Source: Argyresthia goedartella
Taxonomy: Eukaryota > Arthropoda > Insecta > Lepidoptera > Argyresthiidae
Direction of reading: 5' to 3'
Assembly: GCA_949825045.1 (NCBI GenBank)
Contig: OX463818.1
Coordinates: 33,248,906 to 33,312,905, forward strand
Length of the DNA stretch: 64,000 bases
Below the pieces are notes generated by a model. That model was not told the origin of the DNA, did no database searches, and saw nothing but the letters and a program-made list of their open reading frames with translations. Position 1 is the first letter of the stretch. The number at the start of each line of letters is the position of its first letter. The position numbers were made by a program, and so were the translations under genes. Shown here piece by piece: positions 1-9,608 of this stretch.

Positions 1-838
1 TGATTAGCCCTGCAACGATAGCATCTTTGTGCGAGCGGTTGCGAAGCTTTGTTATAATGACTTTAGGGCGACCAGGTTTAGCCTTCATCGGCTGTACGCG
101 GTGCGCGAACTCAATGTCTTCGGGCTTGAGCACAACTCCCGCGTGCGCTGCTATTTTGATAGTTATATTACGGGGCGATTCATTTTTCAGCTCGGGGACT
201 CCGGATACCTCCAGGTTGCTCATACGTAGCCATTGTTGATGTGAGCCAAACTGGTACTCAAGTTCCGTGACGCGTTTCTCGGAAGCCAGTAAGTTGTTTT
301 CGAGCACTGCAATTTTGTCGCTTTGTTTCTCAACTTCTACAAGTCTGGCCTCGAACTGGACAGTCAAGGATGTTACTTGCTTTTTTATTTCAGACTCAAT
401 AATTAGCCTGATCTCCTTCTTCAGTGCTTCGTTTCCCTTATGAATAAGGGCTTCGAGACGAGTCTCCAGGGAGGTGATGTCAAAAGCGCTGTTGTCCGAC
501 GACACAGGTTTATCGTCGGCTGTAACATTAGGCTGAGGTGTGTTGGGCGAGACGGGTGAACTCACTTCGAACGTCGCGAGTTTAGCAGTGGCAGCGACAA
601 CAGCTGCGGCGGCGGCGGAGGCGGCGGCCGATGTTTTTAATGGTGGCGCCGAATCCTTAAGGCCTTCCTGGTTCAAATGACTAGACGGAGCACGCAGAGG
701 AGTCTGAGACCGTTGTTCTGATTTGCAACTGTCGCATTTATCCACCTTACGGTTGTCTGCAGGAAGCTTTTTGTAGTCCTTTGCCAATACATTCAAGCAC
801 AGGTTATGATAAGTGCGAGTGCAGGATAAGCAACTCAT
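1..838 (-). CDS. LINE ORF1 protein with half PHD-type zinc finger, coiled coil and FP25K-like domain (partial)
   Basis: An open frame runs on the minus strand from an ATG at 838 to the window edge, about 279 codons without a stop. The first 45 residues hold C-x2-C-x5-H-x2-C followed by a C-x2-C pair, the second half of a PHD-like finger; codons above the ATG stay open (NCIITEFAELM), so the 5' part of the finger is probably cut off near 885. An Ala-rich linker (about 75-95) and a Lys/Glu-rich helical, coiled-coil-like stretch (about 145-215) follow. The last 70 residues (WLRMSNLEVSGVPE..., HRVQP..., GRPKVIITKLRNR) resemble the C-terminal domain shared by insect LINE ORF1 proteins and baculovirus FP25K relatives. 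The likely role is nucleic-acid binding in a LINE RNP. Family assignment is from motif memory. Confidence 0.7.
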   Translation of the reverse strand, partial: MSCLSCTRTYHNLCLNVLAKDYKKLPADNRKVDKCDSCKSEQRSQTPLRAPSSHLNQEGLKDSAPPLKTSAAASAAAAAVVAATAKLATFEVSSPVSPNTPQPNVTADDKPVSSDNSAFDITSLETRLEALIHKGNEALKKEIRLIIESEIKKQVTSLTVQFEARLVEVEKQSDKIAVLENNLLASEKRVTELEYQFGSHQQWLRMSNLEVSGVPELKNESPRNITIKIAAHAGVVLKPEDIEFAHRVQPMKAKPGRPKVIITKLRNRSHKDAIVAGLI

Positions 839-940
839 AAGTTCGGCGAATTCAGTAATAATACAATTATACCTACTGAACTATTAACTATAAATGATTA
901 TCCTACGGAGTCGCTACATACAGTGACACAATTCTTTACA

Positions 941-1560
941 TCAATAGGTAGCAAACAAATCAACTACCTCACAGGGACAGGCTAGCTCCATGCTCCTTAT
1001 GCCGAAGTCAGGCGAACCATATCTAGACTTAGAACCAACATTCCCTCCACCACCACCACATGGTTTTTCCTGCCTTCGCGGCTTACAGACCGAATCTTGG
1101 GCACTGTCATGCGCTACTTGCCCTTGGACTCTTTCACGCATGCAGTTTCTTGATGCCCTACAATTTCTTGAATGCGTCCCGGCCTTTCTCCCTTTCTGGC
1201 CAGGCCATAAAATACTATTTCTTCGTTCTCCCCAAATGGGGCTCGACAACACAAGTCACTCAGCGTCGAACTGTACCACATAGTACACTGCTGTCCTCAA
1301 TCTTCAAATATTCTTCTCTTGGTGTGCCATGATTGCACAAACTTGCGCAACGCCTTGAAGTTCTGCTCGCAAGAAACTAGCTCCTCGTAGCATACTGGGC
1401 CAACCGTTGTCCTCTTCAGTGTATCCAGCATCTCCGATCTCTCTTCCGGGTATAGCCTACATTCCCAGAGAGCGTGATTCCGGCTCTCGTTGTCAGTCAT
1501 GTACATCATCAGTTGTGTAAGTACTTGAGATACCATGAAGTCCGGTTCTACCCATTCTGA
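941..1560 (-). pseudogene. R1-clade LINE, C-terminal end of ORF2 plus 3' region
   Basis: The minus frame ending at 1297 reads ...SRNHALWECRLYPEERSEML... and then an acidic/aromatic helix (VSCEQNFKALRKFVQSWH). This is the usual C-terminus of R1-type LINE polymerases: an H-x4-C half of the zinc knuckle, then the ER..ML..L segment. Everything upstream (endonuclease, RT) is missing because plus-strand LINE sequence begins near 1600. The 941-1296 stretch downstream of the stop has short open frames on both strands and is most simply its 3'UTR. The 941-1252 reading is not claimed as a gene. Confidence 0.55.
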
Positions 1561-1597
1561 ACTGAGTCTTACTTTACTCAGAACCAACAGTTCACCA

Positions 1598-2575
1598 GTA
1601 TGGGATCAAACCCCGACAAAAATCTTCAAATATTTCTGTGATGCTCTGTCCCATCCAATATCTAACATATGTAACCTGAGTTTTCTTAGTGGGCAATTCC
1701 CTATAACTCTTAAAAAAGCTTTTGCAAAAAGCATTGTTACACCCATCCATAAAGCCGGAGATAAATCACTACCTAGTAATTATAGGCCAATATCAGTGCT
1801 GAAATTACTATCAAAATTTGTAGAAAAAAATACCAACAAAAGGCTGATTAACAACCTTCTATCCAATAATCAGTACGGCTTTAGGCGGAACCGCTCAACA
1901 GAAGATGCCGTCATCAAGGTGCCAATATTACAAAATATCTTGATCAAGGTGAACGATGCATACGGTTTTTACTCTACTTACAAAAAGCATTCGATAATGT
2001 ATCTATCTCTATTATGCTGAGTCGTCTAGAAAACTGAGAGGATCTGCAGCTTGTTAGTTCCAATGTCACCTGATGTTGGTCACAGAACGCAGTGTGTCCG
2101 TGTGGGTAGACAAAAAGTTCTGAAGAGTAAGTCTCTAAAGGTGTCCCTCAAGGCAGTAGGCTTAGTCCTACGCTATTTCTGGTATACATAAATCAGCTCA
2201 GTGATATGGGTGTGCACAAAGCCGACATAACAATTGCCTTTGAAACAGTTCTCTTATTCCACGACATTTCATGGAACTCTGCTTCATTTTCTGCGGAAAA
2301 TGGAATGAAACAAGTATCATCATGGCTTGAGGACAGTCTCCTGTCACTGAACGCCAATAAAACAAAATACATATGTTTCAGTAAAACAAAAGCTACTAGC
2401 CCTACTGATCATAATTTAAAGCTTCACACTCATCCATGTAATAAATCTTTTTACCATGATATTAATTATGGCAGTTGTACAGCACTAAATAGAGATAATT
2501 TACCTAGGACTCCAGATAGATGAAAATCTGAAGTGGAAACACCACACGTCAATTGGCCCTATTAGTGTATAATCA
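1598..2575 (+). pseudogene. CR1/Jockey-type LINE reverse transcriptase fragment
   Basis: This is a plus-strand RT broken into at least three frames. The first part (to about 1980) carries PIHKAGDKSLPSNYRPISVL, then a NQYGFRRNRSTEDAV motif. After a shift, about 2140-2520 gives GVPQGSRLSPTLFLVYINQL, then SLLSLNANKTKYICFS. A further shift near 2495 gives LGLQIDENLKWKHH. The order and spacing of RT blocks 2-9 fit CR1/Jockey-group LINEs. The YADD catalytic box is not recognisable: the stretch after the INQL block is diverged (ITIAFETVLLFHDI). No endonuclease or 3' end is attached. Confidence 0.75.
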
Positions 2576-2584
2576 AAAGTCGTG

Positions 2585-2746
2585 CCGAAAGTCAAAGTCA
2601 AAGTACTTTATTACTGTAGATATTTACATATATTTTGCAAACGTAATTTTTTGCCCCTTCTCTACATTGGACCACTGTGGGAGAAGAAGGGCGTAGAAAC
2701 TACCACAGATTGATTTTTAGATCTCTTTTAAATATGTGTTGTGCTT
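2585..2746 (-). repeat. CR1-A LINE 3'UTR, 5'-truncated copy
   Basis: From the (tcaaag)-like tail to 'gtgcttaacta' this matches the sequence at 12703-12860 and 63232-63390. In the 63-kb copy it runs straight into CR1-type RT coding on the minus strand, which identifies it as that LINE's 3'UTR. The copy is cut at 2746. Confidence 0.75.
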
Positions 2747-2754
2747 AACTAACC

Positions 2755-2880
2755 ACTCAACCGTCCAGCACGCGGCAGCGACACTGTCCGTAACGTCCCA
2801 AGCGCCGTTCGTCGCTAAGTTCGCAACGGCGGCCGTGACCTTCGCGACTAAAACTTTTATACCTCCAAAACTACCACAGC
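2755..2880 (-). other. GC-rich open stretch of unknown origin
   Basis: On the minus strand this stretch reads CGSFGGIKVLVAKVTAAVAN and onward, Ala/Val-rich and helical in character. It is more GC-rich than its surroundings and has a TTTTTATTTTACCATAG-like acceptor just before it. It could be a fragment of a host exon or of another element. I do not recognise it, and the frame is open beyond it on both sides by chance or design. Confidence 0.2.
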
Positions 2881-2914
2881 TATGGTAAAATAAAAAATAC
2901 TTACGTGCAGCCAG

Positions 2915-3147
2915 ATAATTATTTACATGAAGAATGAGATGCTTAATGACCTCAATAACTAAAATTGCACGTAAGTTAACTAAATAGGTCATTGAAGACG
3001 ATCGAAACTTAAGAAAATAAGTACAAATTATAAAAAAATATTTTTCTTTTCTGGATATCTCAAAAAATTATTATGGCACTTGCTCTGCAGATGTGCTTAA
3101 AAACATCTACATTTTATCAGCTATCCAACGAGGTATAGCACTCTAGG
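2915..3147 (+). repeat. Left arm of long inverted repeat around mariner A
   Basis: About 220 bp here match, as reverse complement, 5095-5310 with few mismatches. For example 'agctatccaacgaggtata' appears here and its complement near 5100. The arm ends on the outside near 2905, where unrelated sequence begins. Confidence 0.8.
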
Positions 3148-3410
3148 GTATTTATTAACCTCAAAGGTGAAACTTAGTTTCTAAGGCTACATGGCAGTCA
3201 GAATAAATAGCGCTTATTTAATCTATATAATTTGACTTAAGTTTAGCATCATCATTTCAGCCTACCAGCTTCCATTACTGAACATAGGCCTCCCTCGGCT
3301 AGGTACAACCTTCACCATCCATCGATGTCCCGCTATCCTGACCTAGATCCTGAGATCATTCAGTTTTTATAGCATTTTTTTTGTTCAGATCGTCGATCGT
3401 ACAAATAATG

Positions 3411-3541
3411 ACCGTACGCCAACTATTAGTTGAGCGTAAGTGACTTGTTACTGGCTTTTGTTTGGAAAATAGCGTAATCGGTGCATTGTTAACGCTAGTT
3501 CGCATACAAAGTCACTCACGCTCAACTCATAGTTGGCGTAC
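3411..3541. mobile_element. Hairpin MITE
   Basis: Arms of about 33 bp, gtacgccaacta...gttgagcgt.agtgactt at 3413-3446 and its reverse complement at 3508-3540, enclose about 60 bp. They differ at only a few positions. The motif cagatcgtcg occurs at 3386 and again at 3541, but the left copy is 17 bases from the arm, so it is not a clean target duplication. No coding is present. Confidence 0.65.
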
Positions 3542-3627
3542 AGATCGTCGGTGATTGTAGTAAGCTAAATGAAACAATAAATCAGTTCAAAATAACATTT
3601 ATTCACCTAATGATTTTGAATAACATT

Positions 3628-4710
3628 TTATAGTTCATGTTCTACGTGTCCACCTCTATTTCGCACACATTTTCTCATTCTTTCACGTAGTCCACTTTTC
3701 ACTACACCAGTGGTTAATGTTCTTCTTATGTCGTTAGCAGCATTAATTATCCTTTCTTTGAGAACTTCCACGACGATGGGCTCACTGTAAACGAGGCTCT
3801 TCATGTGCCCCCATACATAAAAATCCATGGGAGTCAGGTCGGGACTTCTTGCTGGACAGGGTAAAGGCCCACCTCGTCCAATCCATTTGTTAGGGTAGTT
3901 AGTGTCCAACCATTCCCTAACGCTTCTTCTGACATGAGCAGGGCAACCATCACGTTAAAACCACATGTCCCGCAGTAATTGTAATGGGAGATCATCTAGT
4001 AGGTCACCTAAGTCACCTCTTAAGAAATTTTCATAAGTTTCACCATTGAGATTGTCTGGAAGAAAGTAAGGCCAAATCAAATGTTTGGAAATTATGCCCA
4101 TCCACACATTTACACTAAATCGTCGTTGTGACCCCTTTACTCTTTTCTTATTTGGATTGCCTAGTTCTTTAGGAGCCCAAAAGTGTGCGTTATGATAATT
4201 AGTAATCCCGTCCTTATCGAATTTGTATTCATCTGTCCACAATATTAATTTTAGGAAATTCGGGTCCTTGATATCTGCATTGAGCATAAATCTGCAGAAG
4301 TCCATACGTCTCGCGGGATCTCCTTCTTCAATTTCATGTACCGGCGTGTAGTGGTATGGATACAGGCCTGCCGTATGAACCGTAAACCACACTTTCCACT
4401 GAGTCAGGCCCAGTTCACGGGCAATAATATTGGTCGAAGTGGTTGGGTCTCTTCTGAACCGGTCTACGATTTCGTTGTCTTGTTTCTCGTCGTCATCAAT
4501 GACACGTGGTCTTCCTAAGTCTGTACGTCGTCGCGAAACAGAGCCAATTTCACGAAGTCGTCGGTAAACTCCGTCGAAAACGCTCACATCAGGTACTCGA
4601 CGATCGGGATAGCGTCGTATGTACTCAGTCCGAGCTCGTGCGGACACGCAATTGCAGTATCCGTAGCAGATAAGCATATCCGCATATTCTTCGTTCGAGT
4701 ATGTTGCCAT
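3628..4710 (-). pseudogene. Mariner-superfamily transposase (DUF4817 + DDE_3), nonsense-mutated
   Basis: I place the start at 4710 (MATYSNEEYADMLICYG), because the family begins with this DUF4817 helix-turn-helix; the 68 codons above it look non-coding. The catalytic core follows in one frame: LILWTDEYKFDKDG (first D), SVNVWMGII, a second D in RDGCPAH, and a third D in SPDLTPMDFYVWGHMKSLVY. I count 41 residues between the second and third Asp. One TAA stop, where relatives have a Gln before the HDG box, breaks the frame near 3955; it is the only frame break and looks like a CAA to TAA change. The C-terminus (CVRNRGGHVEHEL) is present. Confidence 0.85.
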
Positions 4711-5094
4711 TTTCAACAGTCCAGTATCACAAGCACAAATCAGAGTCCAGTAAACAAGAACAGTAGTCACAGTTAGAAAAATCAGTCCAGAAACAAAGCC
4801 AAGTCGTGTGGGAATCCGAAAGCATAATAATTCGCATCTACCATGGACGAATCGCATGAGCAGACTAAAATGGATGGCAAGCAAACAAACAACCAAATAC
4901 AAAACAATGGGCATGTTGTATCCCCAAACTTGTTTTTACACATTATTTTTCTCACTTTCACCTGCATAAATCGTAAGTTGTCTCGCTCACGCGCACCGGA
5001 TTAACTTGAAGGACAATAGCCGAGGGACCCGTTAGACCTACTACCTGAACCTTTTCAACTATGTTTTTTTCTATGAGTTTAAATACAACCCTAG

Positions 5095-5310
5095 GTTGTT
5101 ATACCTCGTTGGATAGCTGATAAAATGTAGATGTTTTTAAGCACATCTGCAGAGCAAGTGCCATAATAATTTTTTGAGATATCCAGAAAAGTTTTTTTTT
5201 TTTTATAATTAGTACTTATTTTCTTAAGTTACGATCGTCTACAATGACCTATTTAGTTAACTTATGTACAATTTTAGTCATTAAGGTCATTAAGCATCTC
5301 ATTTTTCATG
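5095..5310 (-). repeat. Right arm of long inverted repeat around mariner A
   Basis: Reverse complement of 2915-3147; see that entry. The poly-T stretch near 5190 differs in length between the arms. Confidence 0.8.
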
Positions 5311-5524
5311 TAAAAAACCAAAAAAATTATCATTAGAGTTAAAACAATTCAAAATATTCAATTAAAAAGCCGAAAAATTGGGCATTTTCATAAAAAAAAA
5401 AAAACTGGAATATCTCGAAAACGGTTAAGTTTAGGATGGGGGGTTCCATAGTGAAATCATTTAGAAATGATGTGTACTACACGCCCTTAACGGATCTAGG
5501 TTGACTTTTCCTGTAACCCTGTAT

Positions 5525-5710
5525 ATATATATTATTGTTTTCTTTGACATTTCAAATTTGACACCATAATAAAGGACCTTTTTAATTAATATTAAATTAT
5601 TTCTAATATTATACAAATATTATTTACATACTTTAGACGAAAATATGTATACACATCCTGCTTGCCATCCTTTAAATCCATTATTTCAGAAACAATGTAG
5701 TATTTATATT
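5525..5710. other. AT-rich spacer, nothing recognised
   Basis: AT-rich sequence between the mariner A end and the next repeat. I see no coding potential or repeat match. Confidence 0.5.
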
Positions 5711-5958
5711 ATACTAGCTGTTGCACGCGACTTCGGCTGCGCGTATATAAATGGAAAAAAAACTAAAAATAAAAAATCAAGTCGTCTAAGGGATTTGAAC
5801 CGAAGTCAATAAAATCTGAGTCATTTTTGCATTCCTGAATCGCGGCAGCAAAGTTTTTGTTTAGTTTACCATAAATACACCGTCCAACTATTATTAACGA
5901 TTGGTCCTGAAACGGGCTCCCCAAAACTTTCACATTTATAATATTAGTGGGATATATA
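5711..5958 (+). repeat. Lepidopteran-type interspersed repeat (LINE 3' end-like)
   Basis: It starts atactagctgttgcacgcgacttcgg and ends ctttcacatttataatattagtggga. Both are signatures I associate with abundant dispersed repeats of moth and butterfly genomes. The open frame on the minus strand across it is not convincing. Confidence 0.5.
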
Positions 5959-6005
5959 TGGATGGCAAGCAGGAGGTGTGTGCATATACATAATTTATTT
6001 TGGAT

Positions 6006-6179
6006 GTCCACTTGCTATAGCGATAATAAGTGTTTTTTTATTTATATATAATATATAATATATATAAACAAATAAAAAAATATATGTATGTATTGTATAT
6101 ATATTATTATGTGTCTATAAATTTATATATTTTTTCTATATAAATAAAAAACACTTATTATCGCTATATCACGTGGACA
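6006..6179. mobile_element. AT-rich hairpin MITE
   Basis: Arms at about 6006-6048 and 6136-6179 (gtccac.tg.tatagcgataat, then aagtgttttttatttata) are near-perfect reverse complements. They flank about 85 bp of nearly pure A/T. Confidence 0.65.
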
Positions 6180-6283
6180 ACTTCGAACGATTTAGATAAC
6201 ATTTTCTATAATATCTAGATGACTGGATTTCTGGATGTAAAGTTGGTCAAGCGGGCCACCACGTCACGTCAGGTCGTTCAAAG

Positions 6284-8301
6284 TCACGTCGTCGGGTTTG
6301 TCAGCTCTGGATTTTTGTGGTATTCCCTAAAACAGATTTCGATGCATAAGTTGACATCACATTGAGCACACTTCCAGATCGTCCTCGTGTCCCTCTTTCT
6401 CCGTGTGCACATCCAGCAACGAGGTCTTTTTGCGGATGAACGCACGGGAAAGTGGTCGTGGTCTACCGTCGGTCGGCTGTTTGTATGTCGGGTTACCTTT
6501 CCCGTCTGTCTGTTTGTGTAAAGTCGTGGTTCAGTCGTCAAGTCGATCTGTGCGTGTCGTTTAACAAGGCCTTCCGCCAGGATTGTCCGGAACTGTCTGT
6601 GTGTGATTTTAGAATCTTTGGTCTGATATATTATAAAAATATTGAACACTGACGTGCTCAACAACCTGGCGAAGACCTTCTTATACCACACTTTGTTTCG
6701 GAGTCTTTCCACGGGATGAGCAGAGAGAAATTGGTCTTTTCTGTCTACTCCTCCCATGGATTTTGATTAATTTCCCACGCCTACCGAACGGCGGGGAATC
6801 TTGAGGGGGAGTGCTTTTGCCACGTGAGAGAAAAGAATGATGAAATTGGTTACCTTACCTTGTCGTCGTAGACCGGAAATCGAAAGCTCGATTCGAGACG
6901 GGACTACGGAAAGGGGCACAGTTTGGGATAGGATATGGAGCGAATCGAAACTTATCGTTGCTGCCGACGCCGTCGCCGGCGTGCTGCCTGCCGTGACCGT
7001 GGAGTCGCCGCTACCGATGCGACGATGTCCAATCAACCGGGATCACTTGGCCGCTGAACGCGAATCTACTTATTTCAATCAATAGCCCGACGCTATGAGG
7101 TAGATTTACACTATGACCAGGCCCGATGCCTGTATGATAATTGGTACACCGAAATACCATCACGGGGCCCGAGCCGCCATGTTATTCTCACCGATGAGAA
7201 AAAACCAAGAGAAAGATTAACCTCCAATTTTACATCTCGTTTCCGATACGAGTGACATCTGCTAGTTCTGTTTCCGTTCCGAGTCGCGCAACAAGAGGAG
7301 GTGCGTTCCGAAGCACAAATATTAAACAGATTTGTTATAGTCAAGTACAATTTTCGGTTTGTATGTCAGTCGGTTGTACTTGTTTTGGTTTCCGATTTGC
7401 AGTTGATGATAGGTCGAGATCATAGCTACTAAGTTAGAATCTCGCCATAGCATCACACTCAAATCGGAACAGTAGGTAGCCACTACCTCACCTTGTCGCA
7501 AGTCAGTTTTGGTCATTGTCTTGAGTGAATCGGGAACAAATTCCCGGTTCAAACGAAGAGTCCCATAGCAGTCAGTCTGGTTCTTTTTTAAGCTTCGCAA
7601 TAATAACGGAGAATTATAAAAATTATCCATTATTAGTGTGTGCCCGCGGTGAAGTAACGGCTCTACCAAGTCAAATACTATTTTGGCAGTAGCGTTGGTG
7701 GGACGTGCAATGTTGCTCAGTCGGTCAGCTGTCTCGTCGGCGGGTCGCTCATTAGTCGCGTTGTCAGTATCATTAGTCACGTCATTGGTCGCGTCGTTGT
7801 TGTCATCATTGATCGCGTCGTGGTTGTCGTCATTGGCCGCGTCGTTGTTCTCGTCATTGGTCGCGTTGTTAGTCTTTTTCCATTCATATACTCTGAATTT
7901 CCAGATATAGCCAGTGCGAGACTCGCAAAGTTCAAACGATTTTACGCCAACTTGGGCAGCTTTGGTGGCAATTTTTTGAGCAAAGCTCAATCGCCCATGC
8001 CACTTTAGCAGAGATTCGTCAATGGCTATCTCTTGGCAAGGCATGTACATAGTCGAGAACTTGTCATTCAGGTAGTCAATTACCTGTAGGTAGTTGTCTG
8101 TCAATGTCTGGTTGTCGACGAAATGGTACATCGATTTCAGCACTAAGAATCGGTTGTACGACATGATCCGCGAGAAGTATGGCACGGTGCCGAAGCCATT
8201 GAAAGAAAAATACTTCTCTTCTTTGGGCATGGGATACAGACCCATCAGTATTAATATAGCTAAAAAAGTTACCATTTCGTCGGGATTAGTCGGAGTCCAC
8301 C
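6284..8301 (-). pseudogene. PiggyBac transposase P1, interrupted by a solo LTR and truncated by BEL-1
   Basis: The upstream segment (8301-7334) holds WTPTNPDEMVTFLAILILMG, EIAIDESLLKWHG (first catalytic D) and HTLIMDNFYNSP (second D). The downstream segment (6758-6284) holds MGGVDRKDQF (third D) and a Cys-rich C-terminus (CWMCTRRKRDTRTIWKCAQC). The two are separated only by the 565-bp solo LTR and its 5-bp duplication; without them the frame is continuous. The N-terminus is lost where BEL-1 begins at 8302. Between the first and second D there is an Asn/Asp-rich run of about 50 residues (7740-7890), unusual for the family. No TTAA-flanked ends were found. Confidence 0.85.
6759..7333 (-). mobile_element. 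Solo BEL/Pao LTR with 5-bp target duplication, inside piggyBac P1
   Basis: On the minus strand it runs TGTTTAATATTTGTGC...GAAATTAATCA, 565 bp (6764-7328). It is flanked by AAATC on both sides (GATTT at 6759-6763 and 7329-7333 on the plus strand). It is a diverged relative of the BEL-1 LTR at 8302-8879: shared blocks include the first 27 bases, GGGAAATAAGTAGATT-like and TCGAATYGAGCTTTCGA. There is no internal coding, so it is a solo LTR left by LTR-LTR recombination. Confidence 0.85.
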
Positions 8302-8879
8302 TGTTTAATATTTATGCTTCGGAACGCACCGGTTTTTTCGTAGCGCGGATCGACCGCGAGTGATCGGGACATCACTAGCTGTCACTTGTATAGAAACGAA
8401 ATGACGAGTTAGAGGTTGCTTTTTGCACAGGGAAAATGTCGGTGTCAAGCATTCGGGCCTTGGCTGTATGTTATTTGTAATAATTGTTTAACACAGGTAT
8501 CGGGGCATGGTCGGAATGTTAATTGTAATAATCATCACGGAACAATCGTCGGGAAATAAGTAGATTTCACGTCATCGGAGTGAGTGCTTCGTGCTTTGAA
8601 AGGTTGAAGTGATTCGGTGATCAATTCGTCGCGTTCGGACAGCGACCCTTTGTGTCGGCAAGCATCACGACGGCGACAGCAGCGGGCTGCGACGAGAGTA
8701 AGATTCGACTCCCCTCACCCCCTACCCTGGTGTTCCTCATCCCGTATTCCTGCCTCGAATTGAGCTTTCGAATGCCGGTCCACGGCGTCAAGGTCAGTAC
8801 TGCTTTGTGACATGAAAAACACTGAAAAACAACCCTACCAAGATTCCACGCCCTGTCGGTTAAGGCGTGGAATTTAACA
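8302..8879 (+). repeat. 5' LTR of BEL-1
   Basis: It starts TGTTTAATATTTATGC and ends GGAATTTAACA, 578 bp. It is homologous to the solo LTR at 6764-7328 on the other strand and is followed at once by a primer-binding-like site. Preceding bases CCACC (8297-8301) would be the target duplication; the other side is lost. Confidence 0.8.
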
Positions 8880-8882
8880 TTT

Positions 8883-8905
8883 TGGTAGCAGAGGCGCGGT
8901 TTCCT
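8883..8905 (+). promoter_or_regulatory. Primer-binding site of BEL-1
   Basis: TTGGTAGCAGAGGCGCGG lies 3-4 bases after the LTR, the place and TGG start expected for tRNA-primed minus-strand synthesis. I did not assign the tRNA. The rest of the leader (8906-9608) has no feature I can support. Confidence 0.55.
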
Positions 8906-9608
8906 AGTAGGAAATCGATTCACGGACGGTTGTAGGGTTGTTTTTTTGGGTTGTAGTTGGGAGAAAAGGGTATCTCAGATTGGTCGGCAATCATTTTGTG
9001 AGTGAGTCTTGTGGTCGGTATACCACAATTTAGGTTCATTTTCGGTTAGTGAACGTATAATTGACGATTTAGTTAATGATTATTATAAATTTGTAGTCGG
9101 AAACTACTGTTTGTGCGCATAAAGGATTGAACGGTCATTCCGCGAAGTAACTATATTGTATGACTTGTGGTAGAACTTCGAGTTCTATAGTACTGCAGTG
9201 TTATTTCGGATTACAGAGCAGGGTCAGGCTATTTAAGGGGTATTAAGCTGATTTTGCTGACCTCAGTAGAAGTGTGGGTCATATCGGAGGGGCCACTTCT
9301 AGAGGGTTCACGGCTACCTACATTATATTAAAAATAGCCTTTTTTCTTATAATAAATTTTTGTGTGTTATTTTGTATTGTGCTGTATAGTGGCATTCTCT
9401 AATTGATTTAGAGTGTATAGTTATAAGGTGTATGTCCACAGGGCGACCATATTAAATATTTTTTAGGATTTAATTGTTTTAGTGGTTGCCTTAGTTTTGA
9501 CAACTTTGTTTTAATTTCTGTGCCCAGCGCTGACGGGCAAGTGCTGGTCTCTGGCTATACTTAGTTCGGTAGTGAAGTATAAGACCAGAATCTATTAAAT
9601 CGGTCAAC

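Larger units (their letters stand above)
2905..5524 (-). mobile_element. Mariner A: DUF4817-type mariner with long terminal inverted repeats
   Basis: The right end reads ...ctgtaaccctgtatata, matching the TACAGGGT ends of mariner B copies at 42749 and 44212. The inner right flank carries the 220-bp inverted repeat also found at 2915-3147, so the element had long TIRs (about 400 bp). The left outer end is missing. The MITE at 3411 lies inside it. Transposase is on the minus strand. Confidence 0.6.

Noticed and set aside
990..1332. Two overlapping plus-strand frames
   Set aside because: They oppose the R1-type LINE 3' region, show no domain or codon pattern and look like shadows.
2880..2910. 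GTAAGT...TTTTACCATAG as a tiny intron
   Set aside because: Only about 25 nt apart, too short for an intron, and removal breaks the frame.
3386..3550. cagatcgtcg as target duplication of the MITE
   Set aside because: The left copy is not adjacent to the arm.
5763..6011. 82-codon minus frame
   Set aside because: Lies in a dispersed repeat and ends in AT-rich DNA; no motif.
7683..8008. Plus-strand hydrophobic frames
   Set aside because: Shadow of the Asn/Asp-rich part of piggyBac P1 on the other strand; Val/Ser composition comes from the repeat.
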